20,106 nucleotides of DNA from Thermoflexales bacterium (GCA_015486785.1 WFQZ01000190.1:1-20106); one strand, 5' to 3'. Shown: positions 7,302 to 14,932, counted from the first letter of the stretch. The notes: a model not told the origin generated them from the sequence alone. A program made the numbers and translations.

Positions 7302-7419
7302 GCGGTGGGAAACCCTCTCACCGCAAAAGGCGCGGAGGCCACGGAGGGCCACGGGTAACTTCTCTGCGCTCTCGGCGTCTTGGCGGTGAGAAAACCTCTC
7401 CACTGCAAGAGGCACGGAG
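7302..7419. repeat. Degraded GCGGTG-type inverted/direct repeat element
   Basis: Two copies of a unit of about 36 bases, GCGGTG(G/A)GAAA(A/C)CCTCTC followed by (C)ACYGCAARAGGC and CGGAG, begin at 7302 and 7383 in the same direction. Each unit contains GCGGTG...CACCGC-like arms. The first unit's CTCACCGC also pairs with GCGGTGAG of the second, giving an imperfect larger inverted repeat. This resembles the dispersed GC-rich palindromic intergenic repeats of environmental bacterial genomes. It has no coding capacity and fills most of the 324-bp gap after htrA. Confidence 0.6.
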
Positions 7420-7450
7420 CTTGTCCCCTTTTTTGCTTGACCGCAAGCCT

Positions 7451-7478
7451 TTGTCATTTCCATAGAAACTGGTAACAT
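7451..7478 (+). promoter_or_regulatory. Promoter candidate for the methyltransferase operon
   Basis: TTGTCA (7451-7456) and TAACAT (7473-7478) are 16 bases apart, 40 bases before the first ATG. The boxes are fair rather than perfect. A ribosome site GGAGG follows at 7509-7513. Confidence 0.45.
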
Positions 7479-7519
7479 ATCGCCATCATTTCAGGCCACG
7501 CCATATCTGGAGGTATACC

Positions 7520-8152
7520 ATGTCAACAAAGCCCAAAGCTGATTCAGAGCCAACCGCAACCACCGAGGTAGAAGAGACCGCCCCGTCCAAGCCCCGACGG
7601 AACTTCTGGGAAGCGTTCAAAAACTTCGCCATCGTTTTCTCCTTCATCGTCAACTTCATCCTGGTGCTGGTGCTGATCCTCGCCCCCTTTCCCACCCTGG
7701 TGATCACCGATCAGTTCGCCAAACCGCTGCTCAAAAACCTGGATGATGCCTTCGCCGCCCTGGGGCAGACGGTTATCAAAGCCGATGTCCCCTTGAACCA
7801 GACCATGCCCATCAAATTCGACTTGCCGCTCAACCAAGACACGGTCGTGGTGCTCACCGAACCGGTCCCGCTGCAAGCGAACGCCACCTTCATGCTGCCG
7901 GGCGGCGGCGGCGCGATCAACGGCACGGTGAGCCTGAACCTCCCCACCGGCTTAGCCCTGCCCGTTACCCTGGACTTGATGGTGCCGGTCAGCACCACCA
8001 TCCCGGTGGTGCTCAACGTTCCGGTGGAACTCAACCTGGATAAATCCGGCATGGGCCCGGCCATTGAGCAACTGCGCGGCGTCTTCTCGCCACTTTCTGA
8101 CATGCTGAACCAACTGCCCACGCTGCCGATTGGCAAACCCAGCCCTCAATGA
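7520..8152 (+). CDS. Single-pass membrane protein with repeated beta-strand-like segments, unknown function
   Basis: I do not recognise a named family. The 210-residue protein has a polar, Thr/Glu-rich N-terminus (1-35), one strongly hydrophobic segment (about 36-60), and an extracytoplasmic-looking remainder. In residues 84-175 short alternating hydrophobic stretches recur with Pro and Asn (VPLNQTMPIKF, LPLNQDTVVVL, LPTGLALPVTL, VPVSTTIPVVL, VPVELNL), which suggests stacked beta-strands, as in a barrel, sandwich or solenoid. A short Leu/Pro-rich tail follows. GGAGG lies 6 bases upstream of the ATG. It is first in an operon: its stop overlaps the next start (ATGA). A scaffold or membrane anchor for the downstream methyltransferases is only a guess. 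Confidence 0.8.
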   Translation: MSTKPKADSEPTATTEVEETAPSKPRRNFWEAFKNFAIVFSFIVNFILVLVLILAPFPTLVITDQFAKPLLKNLDDAFAALGQTVIKADVPLNQTMPIKFDLPLNQDTVVVLTEPVPLQANATFMLPGGGGAINGTVSLNLPTGLALPVTLDLMVPVSTTIPVVLNVPVELNLDKSGMGPAIEQLRGVFSPLSDMLNQLPTLPIGKPSPQ

Positions 8153-9039
8153 GCGATACACCCATCTGCAACTACGAAGGCTCGCGCTACAGCACCGAGT
8201 TTTGGACCTCCTTCCGCGCCTACGAAGACGCGGTCGAGCGGATCGCCCTGCGCACGATGCTCCCCCCGCGCGGGCGGACGTTGATTGAAATCGGCGCGGG
8301 CCATGGCCGCCTGGGCGATCTGTACCACGGATACGACACCGTGGTCTTCTTTGACTACGCCCGCACCCAGTTGGAGCAAGCCGTAGCCCGTTGGGGGCGC
8401 GGCGGCGCGTCCGGCGAACCGCGTTACATCTACGTGCAAGGCAACTTCTACCATCTGCCCTTCGTCCCCGGTCTCTTTGACACGGTGACCATGGTACGCA
8501 CCCTCCACCACGCCAACGACGCCCCGGCTGTGCTGCGCGGCGTGGCCGAAATTCTCGCCCCGCGCGGCGTCTTCGTGCTGGAGTTTGCCAACAAACGCAA
8601 CCTCAAAGCCATTGCGCGATACCTCCTGCGCCGACAAGCCTGGTCACCCTTTGACCCTCAGCCGGTGGAGTTCGTGGAGCTGAACTTTGACTTTCATCCC
8701 CACTGGATTTGGGAACAGTTGCGGCAAGTCGGCCTCCAGCGTGAAGCCGTGCGCACCGTTTCCCATTTCCGCGCCGCCCTGCTCAAGAAACTCGTCCCCA
8801 CCTCGTGGCTGGTGCGGCTTGACTCGCTGATCCAGCCCACCGGCTTGCTCTGGCAATACAGCCCCAGCGTCTTCGTGCGGGCGCGGGCCGCGGCCCAACA
8901 CGTCCGCGCCTCGGAAGGAACGTTCTTCCGCTGCCCCGCGTGCGGCGCGGCCTTGGGCGACCCCGGCACGGAGCGCTTTCATTGCTCGTGCGGCGCAACC
9001 TGGCCGCGCGAAGGCCAAATCTACGACTTCCGCCGCTAA
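8149..9039 (+). CDS. Class I SAM-dependent methyltransferase with C-terminal zinc ribbon
   Basis: The protein has 296 residues. The SAM-binding motif I is LIEIGAGHGRL (45-55). It is followed by an acidic VVFFDYA motif II (65-71) and the late VRTLHHANDAP plus EILAPRGVFVLEF segment of the UbiE/type-11 fold. Residues 260-296 carry CxxC (262, 265) and CxC (279, 281) spaced as a small zinc ribbon, ending in GQIYDFRR, similar to Trm112/YcaR-like tails. The substrate is not evident; small-molecule, lipid or quinone targets fit this fold as well as RNA. It has no clear ribosome site and starts inside the stop of the membrane-protein gene, so coupled translation is likely. The same tail recurs in the methyltransferase two genes on. 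Confidence 0.85.
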   Translation: MSDTPICNYEGSRYSTEFWTSFRAYEDAVERIALRTMLPPRGRTLIEIGAGHGRLGDLYHGYDTVVFFDYARTQLEQAVARWGRGGASGEPRYIYVQGNFYHLPFVPGLFDTVTMVRTLHHANDAPAVLRGVAEILAPRGVFVLEFANKRNLKAIARYLLRRQAWSPFDPQPVEFVELNFDFHPHWIWEQLRQVGLQREAVRTVSHFRAALLKKLVPTSWLVRLDSLIQPTGLLWQYSPSVFVRARAAAQHVRASEGTFFRCPACGAALGDPGTERFHCSCGATWPREGQIYDFRR

Positions 9040-9042
9040 CCA

Positions 9043-9852
9043 ATGACCGCACACTCATACCGTGGCCCCTGGCTCTGGCTGACCCCGCTCTCCGTCATCG
9101 GCGGGATGATCGCCGCGACCCACGGCAGCGCAACCGCGATCCCCTGGCCGCGCCTCGCCGCCGGCCTGGCGCTGGCCTCCGGCGGCTGGCTGATGTTCTG
9201 GGATGCCCTGCTCGTCACCGACTGGTCGCCGCTGCGCACCTGGGGCGCGTGGCAAGCCGAAGCTCCTTTGCCCCGCTGGCCGTACCTGCAACCGCAAACC
9301 CCCGGCGATGCTCTGTACCACACCGTGGCGCGAGCTTATGCCTGGTGGCAAGAGCTAGGCCGGGCCGCCCTGTGGCATCCCCTGCGTCAAGCCCTCGTGG
9401 CCGGAGCGAGCAGCCTGCTCCTGGGCTGGAGCTTGGGGCGCACCGCGCTCCTGTTGACGCTCTTGCTGCTGGCCTGGGCCGAGTTGGCCGCCCTGTGGCA
9501 CGAGGGACAAACCCCGCCCGGCAGCGGCTGGATGGCCGTGGCCTGGGTCGGCCTGCCGTGGCTCCTGGGCGGCACGCTGATCGGCCTCACGCCCACCATC
9601 GTGAACGCGGCCCTCGCGCTCACCCTGCTGGCCGCCGGATACGCTTCCCCCACGTTTTGGGCCGTCGTCGGGCCGCTGGGCGCGGTGGCCTTCCTGCTGA
9701 CCCAGCATCATCCCATCGCCGCCGGTAGCCTGCTCCTGCTGAGCTATCCGGGCCTGCTGCTGCGCCTCACCCGCCCCTCGCTGATGGCCTATCGCTCCGC
9801 CGTCATCCCCTGGCTCCTGGCGATGCTCTTGATCGTGGCGAGCGTGCTGTGA
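9043..9852 (+). CDS. Polytopic membrane protein, unknown function
   Basis: I recognise no family. The 269 residues are mostly hydrophobic with roughly eight membrane segments (near 11-28, 37-57, 117-131, 134-152, 163-182, 187-203, 206-222, 226-241 and 252-269). A Trp- and Pro-rich soluble stretch lies at 60-112. There is no obvious catalytic or transport motif. It begins 3 bases after the preceding methyltransferase without a visible ribosome site and overlaps the next gene (GTGA), so it is made with the two methyltransferases. It may hold their substrate in the membrane or be an integral enzyme. An opposite-frame reading through this region is a GC shadow. Confidence 0.75.
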   Translation: MTAHSYRGPWLWLTPLSVIGGMIAATHGSATAIPWPRLAAGLALASGGWLMFWDALLVTDWSPLRTWGAWQAEAPLPRWPYLQPQTPGDALYHTVARAYAWWQELGRAALWHPLRQALVAGASSLLLGWSLGRTALLLTLLLLAWAELAALWHEGQTPPGSGWMAVAWVGLPWLLGGTLIGLTPTIVNAALALTLLAAGYASPTFWAVVGPLGAVAFLLTQHHPIAAGSLLLLSYPGLLLRLTRPSLMAYRSAVIPWLLAMLLIVASVL

Positions 9853-10676
9853 TCGGCTGGCTGATCGCGCTCCTGGCCGCCGGGGCCTTGCTCTACTGGC
9901 TGCTGATCCTCACCGAGGGCGCGTACCTGGGCCGCCGGGTCGTGACGTGGCTCTACGACCGCGCCGCGCCCCTCTACGACCGCATCAAAGGCTACGAACC
10001 GGAGTACGAGTTTCACTTCCTGGGGCGTCCCCTCAGCCGCGCCCTGGCGACGATCCCCGATCCGCTGCTGCTGGACGTGGCTACCGGCACCGGCAGACTG
10101 CCGCACGTGCTCTTGGAGCAGACGGGATTTCGCGGCACGGTGGTCGGGGTCGACCTTTCGCGGCGGATGCTGGCGCAAGCCGCTGCCGTCACCGCACCGT
10201 GGGCCGGGCGGATCGTTCTGCTGTGGCAGGATGCGACCGTGCTCCCCTTCCCCGATGACACTTTCGACGCCGTTGCCTGTCTGGAAGCCCTGGAGTTTAT
10301 GCCGCATCCCGACCGCACCTTGCGGGAAATGGTGCGCGTGCTGCGGGCCGGAGGGACTTTGCTCACCACCAACCGCGTCGGCGAGGATGCCCGCTGGATG
10401 CCGGGACGCACTTGCCCCTCGGATGAGTTTGAGCGGAAACTCCGCGCCCTGTCCCTGGAGATGATCCGCGTCCAGCCGTGGCAGGAAGACTACGACTTGG
10501 TGTGGGCCACCAAACCGGGCGTGCTGCGCCCTCCCCGCCGCCCGCGCCGCTGGGACGAGCTATTGCGCTGTCCCCGGTGCGGCAGCCCCGTCACCCGTCA
10601 AGCGCGGTCGCTGACGTGTGCCCAAGGGCACACCTTTCCCATCGCCGAGGATGGCATCGTTGAACTGACCCGCTAG
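9849..10676 (+). CDS. Membrane-anchored SAM-dependent methyltransferase with C-terminal zinc ribbon
   Basis: The protein has 275 residues and begins with GTG, whose bases overlap the preceding TGA. An N-terminal hydrophobic segment (3-22) should anchor it to the membrane. The methyltransferase core shows motif I LLDVATGTGRL (74-84), VVGVDLSRRML with the ribose-binding Asp102, LPFPDDTFDAV, and LRAGGTLL, which is UbiE/type-11-like. The C-terminus carries CPRCG (Cys241, Cys244), then Cys257 and His261 and the ending EDGIVELTR, a Trm112-like ribbon of the same design as in the first methyltransferase of the operon. Two such enzymes next to integral membrane proteins suggest modification of a lipid or membrane-bound metabolite; this is inference. 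Its stop overlaps the convergent nuclease stop by 3 bases. Confidence 0.86.
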   Translation: MIGWLIALLAAGALLYWLLILTEGAYLGRRVVTWLYDRAAPLYDRIKGYEPEYEFHFLGRPLSRALATIPDPLLLDVATGTGRLPHVLLEQTGFRGTVVGVDLSRRMLAQAAAVTAPWAGRIVLLWQDATVLPFPDDTFDAVACLEALEFMPHPDRTLREMVRVLRAGGTLLTTNRVGEDARWMPGRTCPSDEFERKLRALSLEMIRVQPWQEDYDLVWATKPGVLRPPRRPRRWDELLRCPRCGSPVTRQARSLTCAQGHTFPIAEDGIVELTR

Positions 10677-11311
10677 GGGCAGGAAACCGCCCAAATCACA
10701 TCGGCCAGCGTCTCTTGGCCGGGCAAAAACTCAAAGCGCGGCAAAGTGTCCGCGTTGAAAGTGCGCACGTAGGCCCGAATGATCCCCCGGAGCCAGAGCA
10801 GCTCCGCCTTCAACTTCCAATGCTGCCCGTCGGCGGCGTAGAGCACCACAAACAGGCGATTGGCGTAATGTTTGCGCTGCCCCTGGCTCTGATTGCGGTA
10901 CAGCCAGCGGATCAACTCGCGGGGATGGTTGAGCGCGTAAGAAAGATCGCGCCCGAAGCCTTTGGGGAAGACCGTGGTTTTGTGGTCAAAAGGCACGCCG
11001 TGCAACGTGAAATCCACCAGCCGATCATAGCGGTTGCGGGCCGGGGTGACGTGCGGCGTGGCGGCGAAGATCTCTTCCACGGCCCGCGCCGCGTGGAAAT
11101 TGTACCAGCGGTTCAGCGCGTAATCTCGGTAAGCCTGTGGATCGGGCGCGTGCGCCAATCGCCGCTCCATCTCCTCCAACAGCCGCGCGAAGGTGGGGCA
11201 CTGGTAGACGAAGCGCGTCGCCGCGTCAAAGCGGTTGTTCTGCACCCGCCGCCAGCGGTACGGGTAAGCCCACCGCCGTTTGAGTTCCTGCTCTTGCGCC
11301 CGCAGATCCAT
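10673..11311 (-). CDS. Probable PD-(D/E)xK-fold nuclease-like protein
   Basis: The protein has 212 residues and no firm family name. A plausible restriction-endonuclease-like core is visible: an acidic helix AVEEIF (Glu79/Glu80), then YDRLVDF with Asp100, then a short hairpin to FDHK with Asp109 and Lys111, which gives the D...DxK spacing of the PD-(D/E)xK superfamily. Downstream, NPRELIRWLYRNQSQ and NRLFVVLYA look like a conserved helix and strand. Alternatively the Asp and Lys may be structural only. GGAGG lies 6 bases before the ATG, and the gene begins 9 bases after the histidine kinase stop, so it is the last gene of the leftward cluster. It is not next to a DNA methylase, so a classic restriction pair is not indicated. 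Confidence 0.6.
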   Translation of the reverse strand: MDLRAQEQELKRRWAYPYRWRRVQNNRFDAATRFVYQCPTFARLLEEMERRLAHAPDPQAYRDYALNRWYNFHAARAVEEIFAATPHVTPARNRYDRLVDFTLHGVPFDHKTTVFPKGFGRDLSYALNHPRELIRWLYRNQSQGQRKHYANRLFVVLYAADGQHWKLKAELLWLRGIIRAYVRTFNADTLPRFEFLPGQETLADVIWAVSCP

Positions 11312-11320
11312 CGCGGCCTC

Positions 11321-12685
11321 CTAAGCCAGGGGCAGGGCGAAGGTGAATGTGCTGCCCTCGCCCAAGCGGCTCTCGGCCCAGATGCGCCCTCCGTGGGCGC
11401 GGATCAGGTGCTGGGCGATGGACAATCCCAGCCCGCTGTCGCTCCCCTGGGGGCGATAGTGCCGCTCAAAGATGTGCGGCAGCACCTCCGGCGCGATGCC
11501 CTCGCCGGTATCGCGGACGCTGACTCGCGCTTCCCCGTCGCGCTGCACCGTCACGGTGATCGCGCCGCCGGACGGCGTGTGACGCAGCGCGTTGCTCAGC
11601 AGATTGAGCAGCACTTGCGTCAATCGCTGCGCGTCGCCCCACACCTCCACCGGTTTATCGGTCACTTGCGCCGCCAGCGAGACGTGTTTCTCCGCCGCCG
11701 CCCCCTGCATCCGCCGCAACACCCCGTCCACCAGGGACGCCAGGTCCACCCGCTCGCGGGTCAAGGGCAATTCCCCGGCCTCCGAAAGGGCCAGCACGCG
11801 CAAATCCTCCACCAGCCGCCCCAGATGCTCCACCTCGGCCTTCAGCCCGGCGAGTGTTTCCGCCGTGGGCTGCGTCAATCCGTCCTCCAAACTCTCCAAC
11901 TCAATTTGCAGCACGCTGAGCGGGGTACGCAACTCGTGGGCCACGTCGCTCATCGCCTGATGGCGCAAGGTCTGTTGCTGCGCCAACTGCTCCACCATCG
12001 CATTGAACGCTCGCGCCATTTCCGCCAACTCGTCTTCTCCGCGCACCGGTACACGCTGCGAAAAATCGCCCGCTGCGATGCGCCGCGCGGCCCGCGATAA
12101 GGCTCGCACCGGCGCGGCGATCTGCTGCGCCTGCATCGCGCTGACGATTAACCCGGCCAGCATCGCCACGCCCCCGGCGAGGATCATCCAGCGGCGAATC
12201 TGGCGCAGCATCAACGACCGCTCTCTCTGCACCTCCGGCAACGTCGAAACCACGATCAAGCGGCCTACCTCGTGCCCCTGTACCACGATGGGGAAGCCTT
12301 TTTCCTTGTCCTCCGCCGAAAGCACCAGCGCGGGATGTTGGAGAACGCTGTCGGCGATCTGATTCCCCTGCGCATCCAGCAGCAAAAGCCGCTCGTGAGT
12401 TTCGGGGCGCAAGTGGGGCATCATCGGGCGCGGCGGCGGCGGCACGTCCAGGGCCTGCCGATAGCGGATCATCAATTGCTCCACGCCCTGCCAGCCGCCG
12501 TGCTGGAGGTAATACTCGGCGAAGGTCGGGGCGAGCAGCCGCGCGGTGCGTTGCCCGGCGAATGTGACCATGTAGGTGATCTGGTTCAAGGTGATCAGAT
12601 CGGCCAGCACCACCACGACGACCGCCGTCACCAGGATGGCGATCAGGAAGTTGAGCATCAAGCGGGTGCGTAAGCTGCGTTTCAT
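11321..12685 (-). CDS. Sensor histidine kinase with HAMP domain (BaeS-like), no partner regulator nearby
   Basis: The protein has 454 residues. TM1 (about 10-31) and TM2 (about 168-184) enclose an extracytoplasmic sensor region of some 135 residues with a Pro-rich segment at 82-87. HAMP lies near 185-237. HisKA has SDVAHELRTPL with phospho-acceptor His250. The HATPase_c domain shows the N box NLLSNALRHTP, G1 DTGEG (392-396) and G2 GLGLS (418-422), all intact. The signal is unknown. Its ATG overlaps the truB stop (ATGA) and no response regulator lies on either side, which is unusual for this class. The DNA-binding partner must be elsewhere; a link to the TTAA boxes upstream of htrA is possible but untested. 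Confidence 0.94.
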   Translation of the reverse strand: MKRSLRTRLMLNFLIAILVTAVVVVVLADLITLNQITYMVTFAGQRTARLLAPTFAEYYLQHGGWQGVEQLMIRYRQALDVPPPPRPMMPHLRPETHERLLLLDAQGNQIADSVLQHPALVLSAEDKEKGFPIVVQGHEVGRLIVVSTLPEVQRERSLMLRQIRRWMILAGGVAMLAGLIVSAMQAQQIAAPVRALSRAARRIAAGDFSQRVPVRGEDELAEMARAFNAMVEQLAQQQTLRHQAMSDVAHELRTPLSVLQIELESLEDGLTQPTAETLAGLKAEVEHLGRLVEDLRVLALSEAGELPLTRERVDLASLVDGVLRRMQGAAAEKHVSLAAQVTDKPVEVWGDAQRLTQVLLNLLSNALRHTPSGGAITVTVQRDGEARVSVRDTGEGIAPEVLPHIFERHYRPQGSDSGLGLSIAQHLIRAHGGRIWAESRLGEGSTFTFALPLA

Positions 12686-13554
12686 GTTGCCAGCACCGTT
12701 TTGGGACGCCAGGTGTGACCCGCCCGATGCAGCAGCACGGCCAACAAACGCCCCTCCGCGTCGAGGGCTTGGAGTGCGTCGGCGGGCGGGACGGCCAGCG
12801 TCACCGTTTGCCCGTGGCGCACGGCTCGCGCTTGCTGCGGCGTGAGTGTGACGGCGGGTAGGGCGTAGAGCGCGGCTTGCGGCGGGAGCAACGCCCGTTC
12901 CAACTGCCCCCGCTCGGCCAGGTGACGCAGTTCCTCCAGCGGGTGCGCCTCGGAGAGCAGAAACGACCCGCTGGCCGTGCGGATCAGCGAGGCGAGGTGC
13001 GCCCCGCAGCCCAGCACTTGCCCCAGGTCGTGCGCCAGGCTGCGGATGTACGTCCCGGCGGAGCAGGTGACTTCCAATGTCAAGTGCGGCTCGTTCCAGG
13101 CCAGCAACTCCAGGTGGTAGATGGTGACCGGACGGGGCGGGCGGGGCACTTCGCGCCCTTGACGGGCCAGCTCGTAGAGCTTCTTGCCGCGCTGCTTGAT
13201 GGCCGAGTACATCGGCGGGACTTGCATCAGCGGGCCGCGAAAGTCCGCCAGTGCCGCCGCGATGGCCTCGCGCGTGACGGCGGGCGGGCGGCGGGCGGTG
13301 ATTTCGCCTTCGGCGTCATAGGTGGTGGTGGTTTCGCCCAGCTTCAGCACCGCGCGATAGGTTTTCTCGGCCCCCATCACATACTGCGAAAGGCGTGTCG
13401 CCGCGCCCAAGAGGAGCACCAACACGCCTTCCGCTGCCGGATCAAGCGTGCCGGCGTGTCCGACGCGCCTCATTCCGGCCAAACGCCGCACGGCATTCAC
13501 CACATCGTGGGATGTGATGCCGCGCGGCTTGTGAACGTTTAACAGCCCGTTCAT
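12682..13554 (-). CDS. truB: tRNA pseudouridine-55 synthase TruB
   Basis: TruB isomerises U55 in the T-loop of nearly all tRNAs and also acts as a tRNA chaperone. The 290 residues include the catalytic motif RVGHAGTLDPAAEGVL with Asp38, the early NVHKPRGITSHDVV stretch, the KTYRAVLKLGETTTTYDAEG region, and the AGTYIRSLAHDLG motif. A C-terminal PUA-like part (about 235-290) fits the longer bacterial form. The start overlaps the upstream DHH gene stop and its own stop overlaps the histidine kinase start, each by 4 bases. The placement after infB and rbfA is the classical bacterial order. Confidence 0.97.
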   Translation of the reverse strand: MNGLLNVHKPRGITSHDVVNAVRRLAGMRRVGHAGTLDPAAEGVLVLLLGAATRLSQYVMGAEKTYRAVLKLGETTTTYDAEGEITARRPPAVTREAIAAALADFRGPLMQVPPMYSAIKQRGKKLYELARQGREVPRPPRPVTIYHLELLAWNEPHLTLEVTCSAGTYIRSLAHDLGQVLGCGAHLASLIRTASGSFLLSEAHPLEELRHLAERGQLERALLPPQAALYALPAVTLTPQQARAVRHGQTVTLAVPPADALQALDAEGRLLAVLLHRAGHTWRPKTVLAT

Positions 13555-14537
13555 ACCCCCTCGTGACGCTGCAACTCCTCGCGCACCAGCGGCAGCACCC
13601 GATCCGGCGCGCTCTCCAGCGGGCCGGGGATGGAGCAGCCGGCAGCTTCTTTGTGTCCGCCGCCGCCCAACTGTTTGGCGATCCAGGAGACATCGTACCC
13701 CGGCCGGGCGCGGAAGCTGATCTTGACCGTATCATCGCGCATCGCCAGGAAGGAGACGGCGATTTTCGCCTCGGCCACGCGGCTCAGCAGATTGCCCAAG
13801 TCCAAGTCGTCGTGATCCTCCACGCCCAGCGCGACCTTTTCCTCCAGGGGGAACGTGGTCCAGGTCAACCGGCCCTCCAGTTGCAGCCGTTGCAGGGCGA
13901 TGCCCCAGCCGCGCATCTGCCGGTAGGGCACCGAGTCGAGCGTGTGTTGCATCACGCCGCTGTAATCTCCGCCCGCTTCTACCAGCCGCGCCACCAGCTT
14001 GAGCACGTCCGGCGTGGTGGAGGCGGTGCGCAGCCCCCGGGTGTCGGTGAGCGTGGCCACGAGCAGGCACGTGGCGATCTCGTCCCGTACCGGCACGCCC
14101 ATTTCGTCCAGCAGAGCGATCATCGGGATGGACGTCGCGGCGATGTCCGGCGCAACTAGGTTCACATCCCCAAAGGCTTCGTTGGTGGCATGGTGATCGA
14201 CCACCAACAGCGTTTTCTTGCCGCGCCAGCTTTCCTTGTAGATGCCGCCGGTGCGCGAAAGATCACTCATATCCACGGCGACGACCAAATCGAAGTCGTT
14301 TTCCTCCGGCACGTCGCGCACGAACTTATCCGCGCCGGGCAGATACGCCAGATTGCTCCCCAGCGGATGCACGCACGCGATGGTGGGGTGCTTGCCGAGT
14401 GAGAGCAGGGCCAGCCGTAAGGCCAGCGTACATCCCACCGTGTCCCCGTCGGGGCGCGGATGGGCGATCAACAAAGGCCGCTCACTCTTCTGTAGGAGTG
14501 CTGCCGCTTGACGTAGTTGATTCTGGGTGAACATCAT
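13551..14537 (-). CDS. nrnA: DHH/DHHA1 phosphoesterase NrnA (oligoribonuclease / pAp phosphatase)
   Basis: NrnA-type proteins degrade very short RNAs (nanoRNA) to mononucleotides and dephosphorylate pAp. The 328 residues show AHPRPDGDTVG (motif I), VAVDMSD (II), VVDHHATNE (III, the DHH signature) and the C-terminal DHHA1 loop GGGGHKEAAG. All metal-binding residues are present. The location between rbfA and truB is seen in many Gram-positive bacteria and relatives. Two adjacent ATGs (14537 and 14534) are possible starts, preceded by a purine-rich GGAAGAAGAA. Either start lies inside the 3' end of rbfA, an overlap of over 50 bases. Confidence 0.93.
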   Translation of the reverse strand: MMFTQNQLRQAAALLQKSERPLLIAHPRPDGDTVGCTLALRLALLSLGKHPTIACVHPLGSNLAYLPGADKFVRDVPEENDFDLVVAVDMSDLSRTGGIYKESWRGKKTLLVVDHHATNEAFGDVNLVAPDIAATSIPMIALLDEMGVPVRDEIATCLLVATLTDTRGLRTASTTPDVLKLVARLVEAGGDYSGVMQHTLDSVPYRQMRGWGIALQRLQLEGRLTWTTFPLEEKVALGVEDHDDLDLGNLLSRVAEAKIAVSFLAMRDDTVKISFRARPGYDVSWIAKQLGGGGHKEAAGCSIPGPLESAPDRVLPLVREELQRHEGV

Positions 14538-14889
14538 GGGTTTCTTCTTCCTTGTGCCATTGATCTAGGATGGAATCTATCCGCTCGCCGTATTCCAGCG
14601 AGGGGTCGTACACGAACACCAAATGCGGGATGTTGCGCAAGCGCAACGTGGGGGCTAACTCGTTCCGCAGCCAGCCGGCCGCGCCGTCCAGGGCGGCTTG
14701 CACCTCGGACACCTCGTCCGGGGTGCCGATGATGCTGTAGTAGATTTCGGCGCGGGTGGTATCGCGGTTGACCGAGACGCCGGTGATCGTGACGCGAGAT
14801 AGTCGCTCGTCCTGACTTTCGCGCACCAAAAGCTCGGTCACTTTGCGTTGGATGAGATGGCTCACTCGTCCGAGATATTTCTTGCCCAT
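14482..14889 (-). CDS. rbfA: 30S ribosome-binding factor RbfA
   Basis: RbfA helps late maturation of 16S rRNA in the 30S subunit. The start is the ATG at 14889, with GGAGG 5 bases upstream; a GTG at 14895 overlaps the ribosome site itself and is unlikely. The 135-residue product opens with RVSHLIQRKVTELL and carries a KH-like core through VSVNRDTTRAEIYYSI, then RNIPHLVFVYDPSLEYGERIDSIL, the conserved closing signature. A disordered tail rich in His, Ser, Thr and Glu (after about 108) is encoded by bases that also encode the start of nrnA. Confidence 0.95.
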   Translation of the reverse strand: MGKKYLGRVSHLIQRKVTELLVRESQDERLSRVTITGVSVNRDTTRAEIYYSIIGTPDEVSEVQAALDGAAGWLRNELAPTLRLRNIPHLVFVYDPSLEYGERIDSILDQWHKEEETHDVHPESTTSSGSTPTEE

Positions 14890-14932
14890 AAGCACCTCCC
14901 AAAATGGCCCGGCGTATCGCCGGAGCCGAGGA

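Noticed and set aside
10673..11311. Restriction-modification system made of the nuclease-like gene and the adjacent methyltransferase
   Set aside because: The methyltransferase is membrane-anchored, UbiE-like and on the opposite strand. No DNA-methylase motif such as NPPY or DPPY is seen.
10715..12100. Long open frame (461 codons) on the plus strand
   Set aside because: It lies opposite the nuclease-like gene and the histidine kinase, whose motifs are complete. It has no ribosome site and reads as a GC-rich shadow full of Arg, Gln, His and Pro.
14890..14895. GTG start for RbfA
   Set aside because: It overlaps the Shine-Dalgarno sequence; the ATG at 14889 is correctly spaced.
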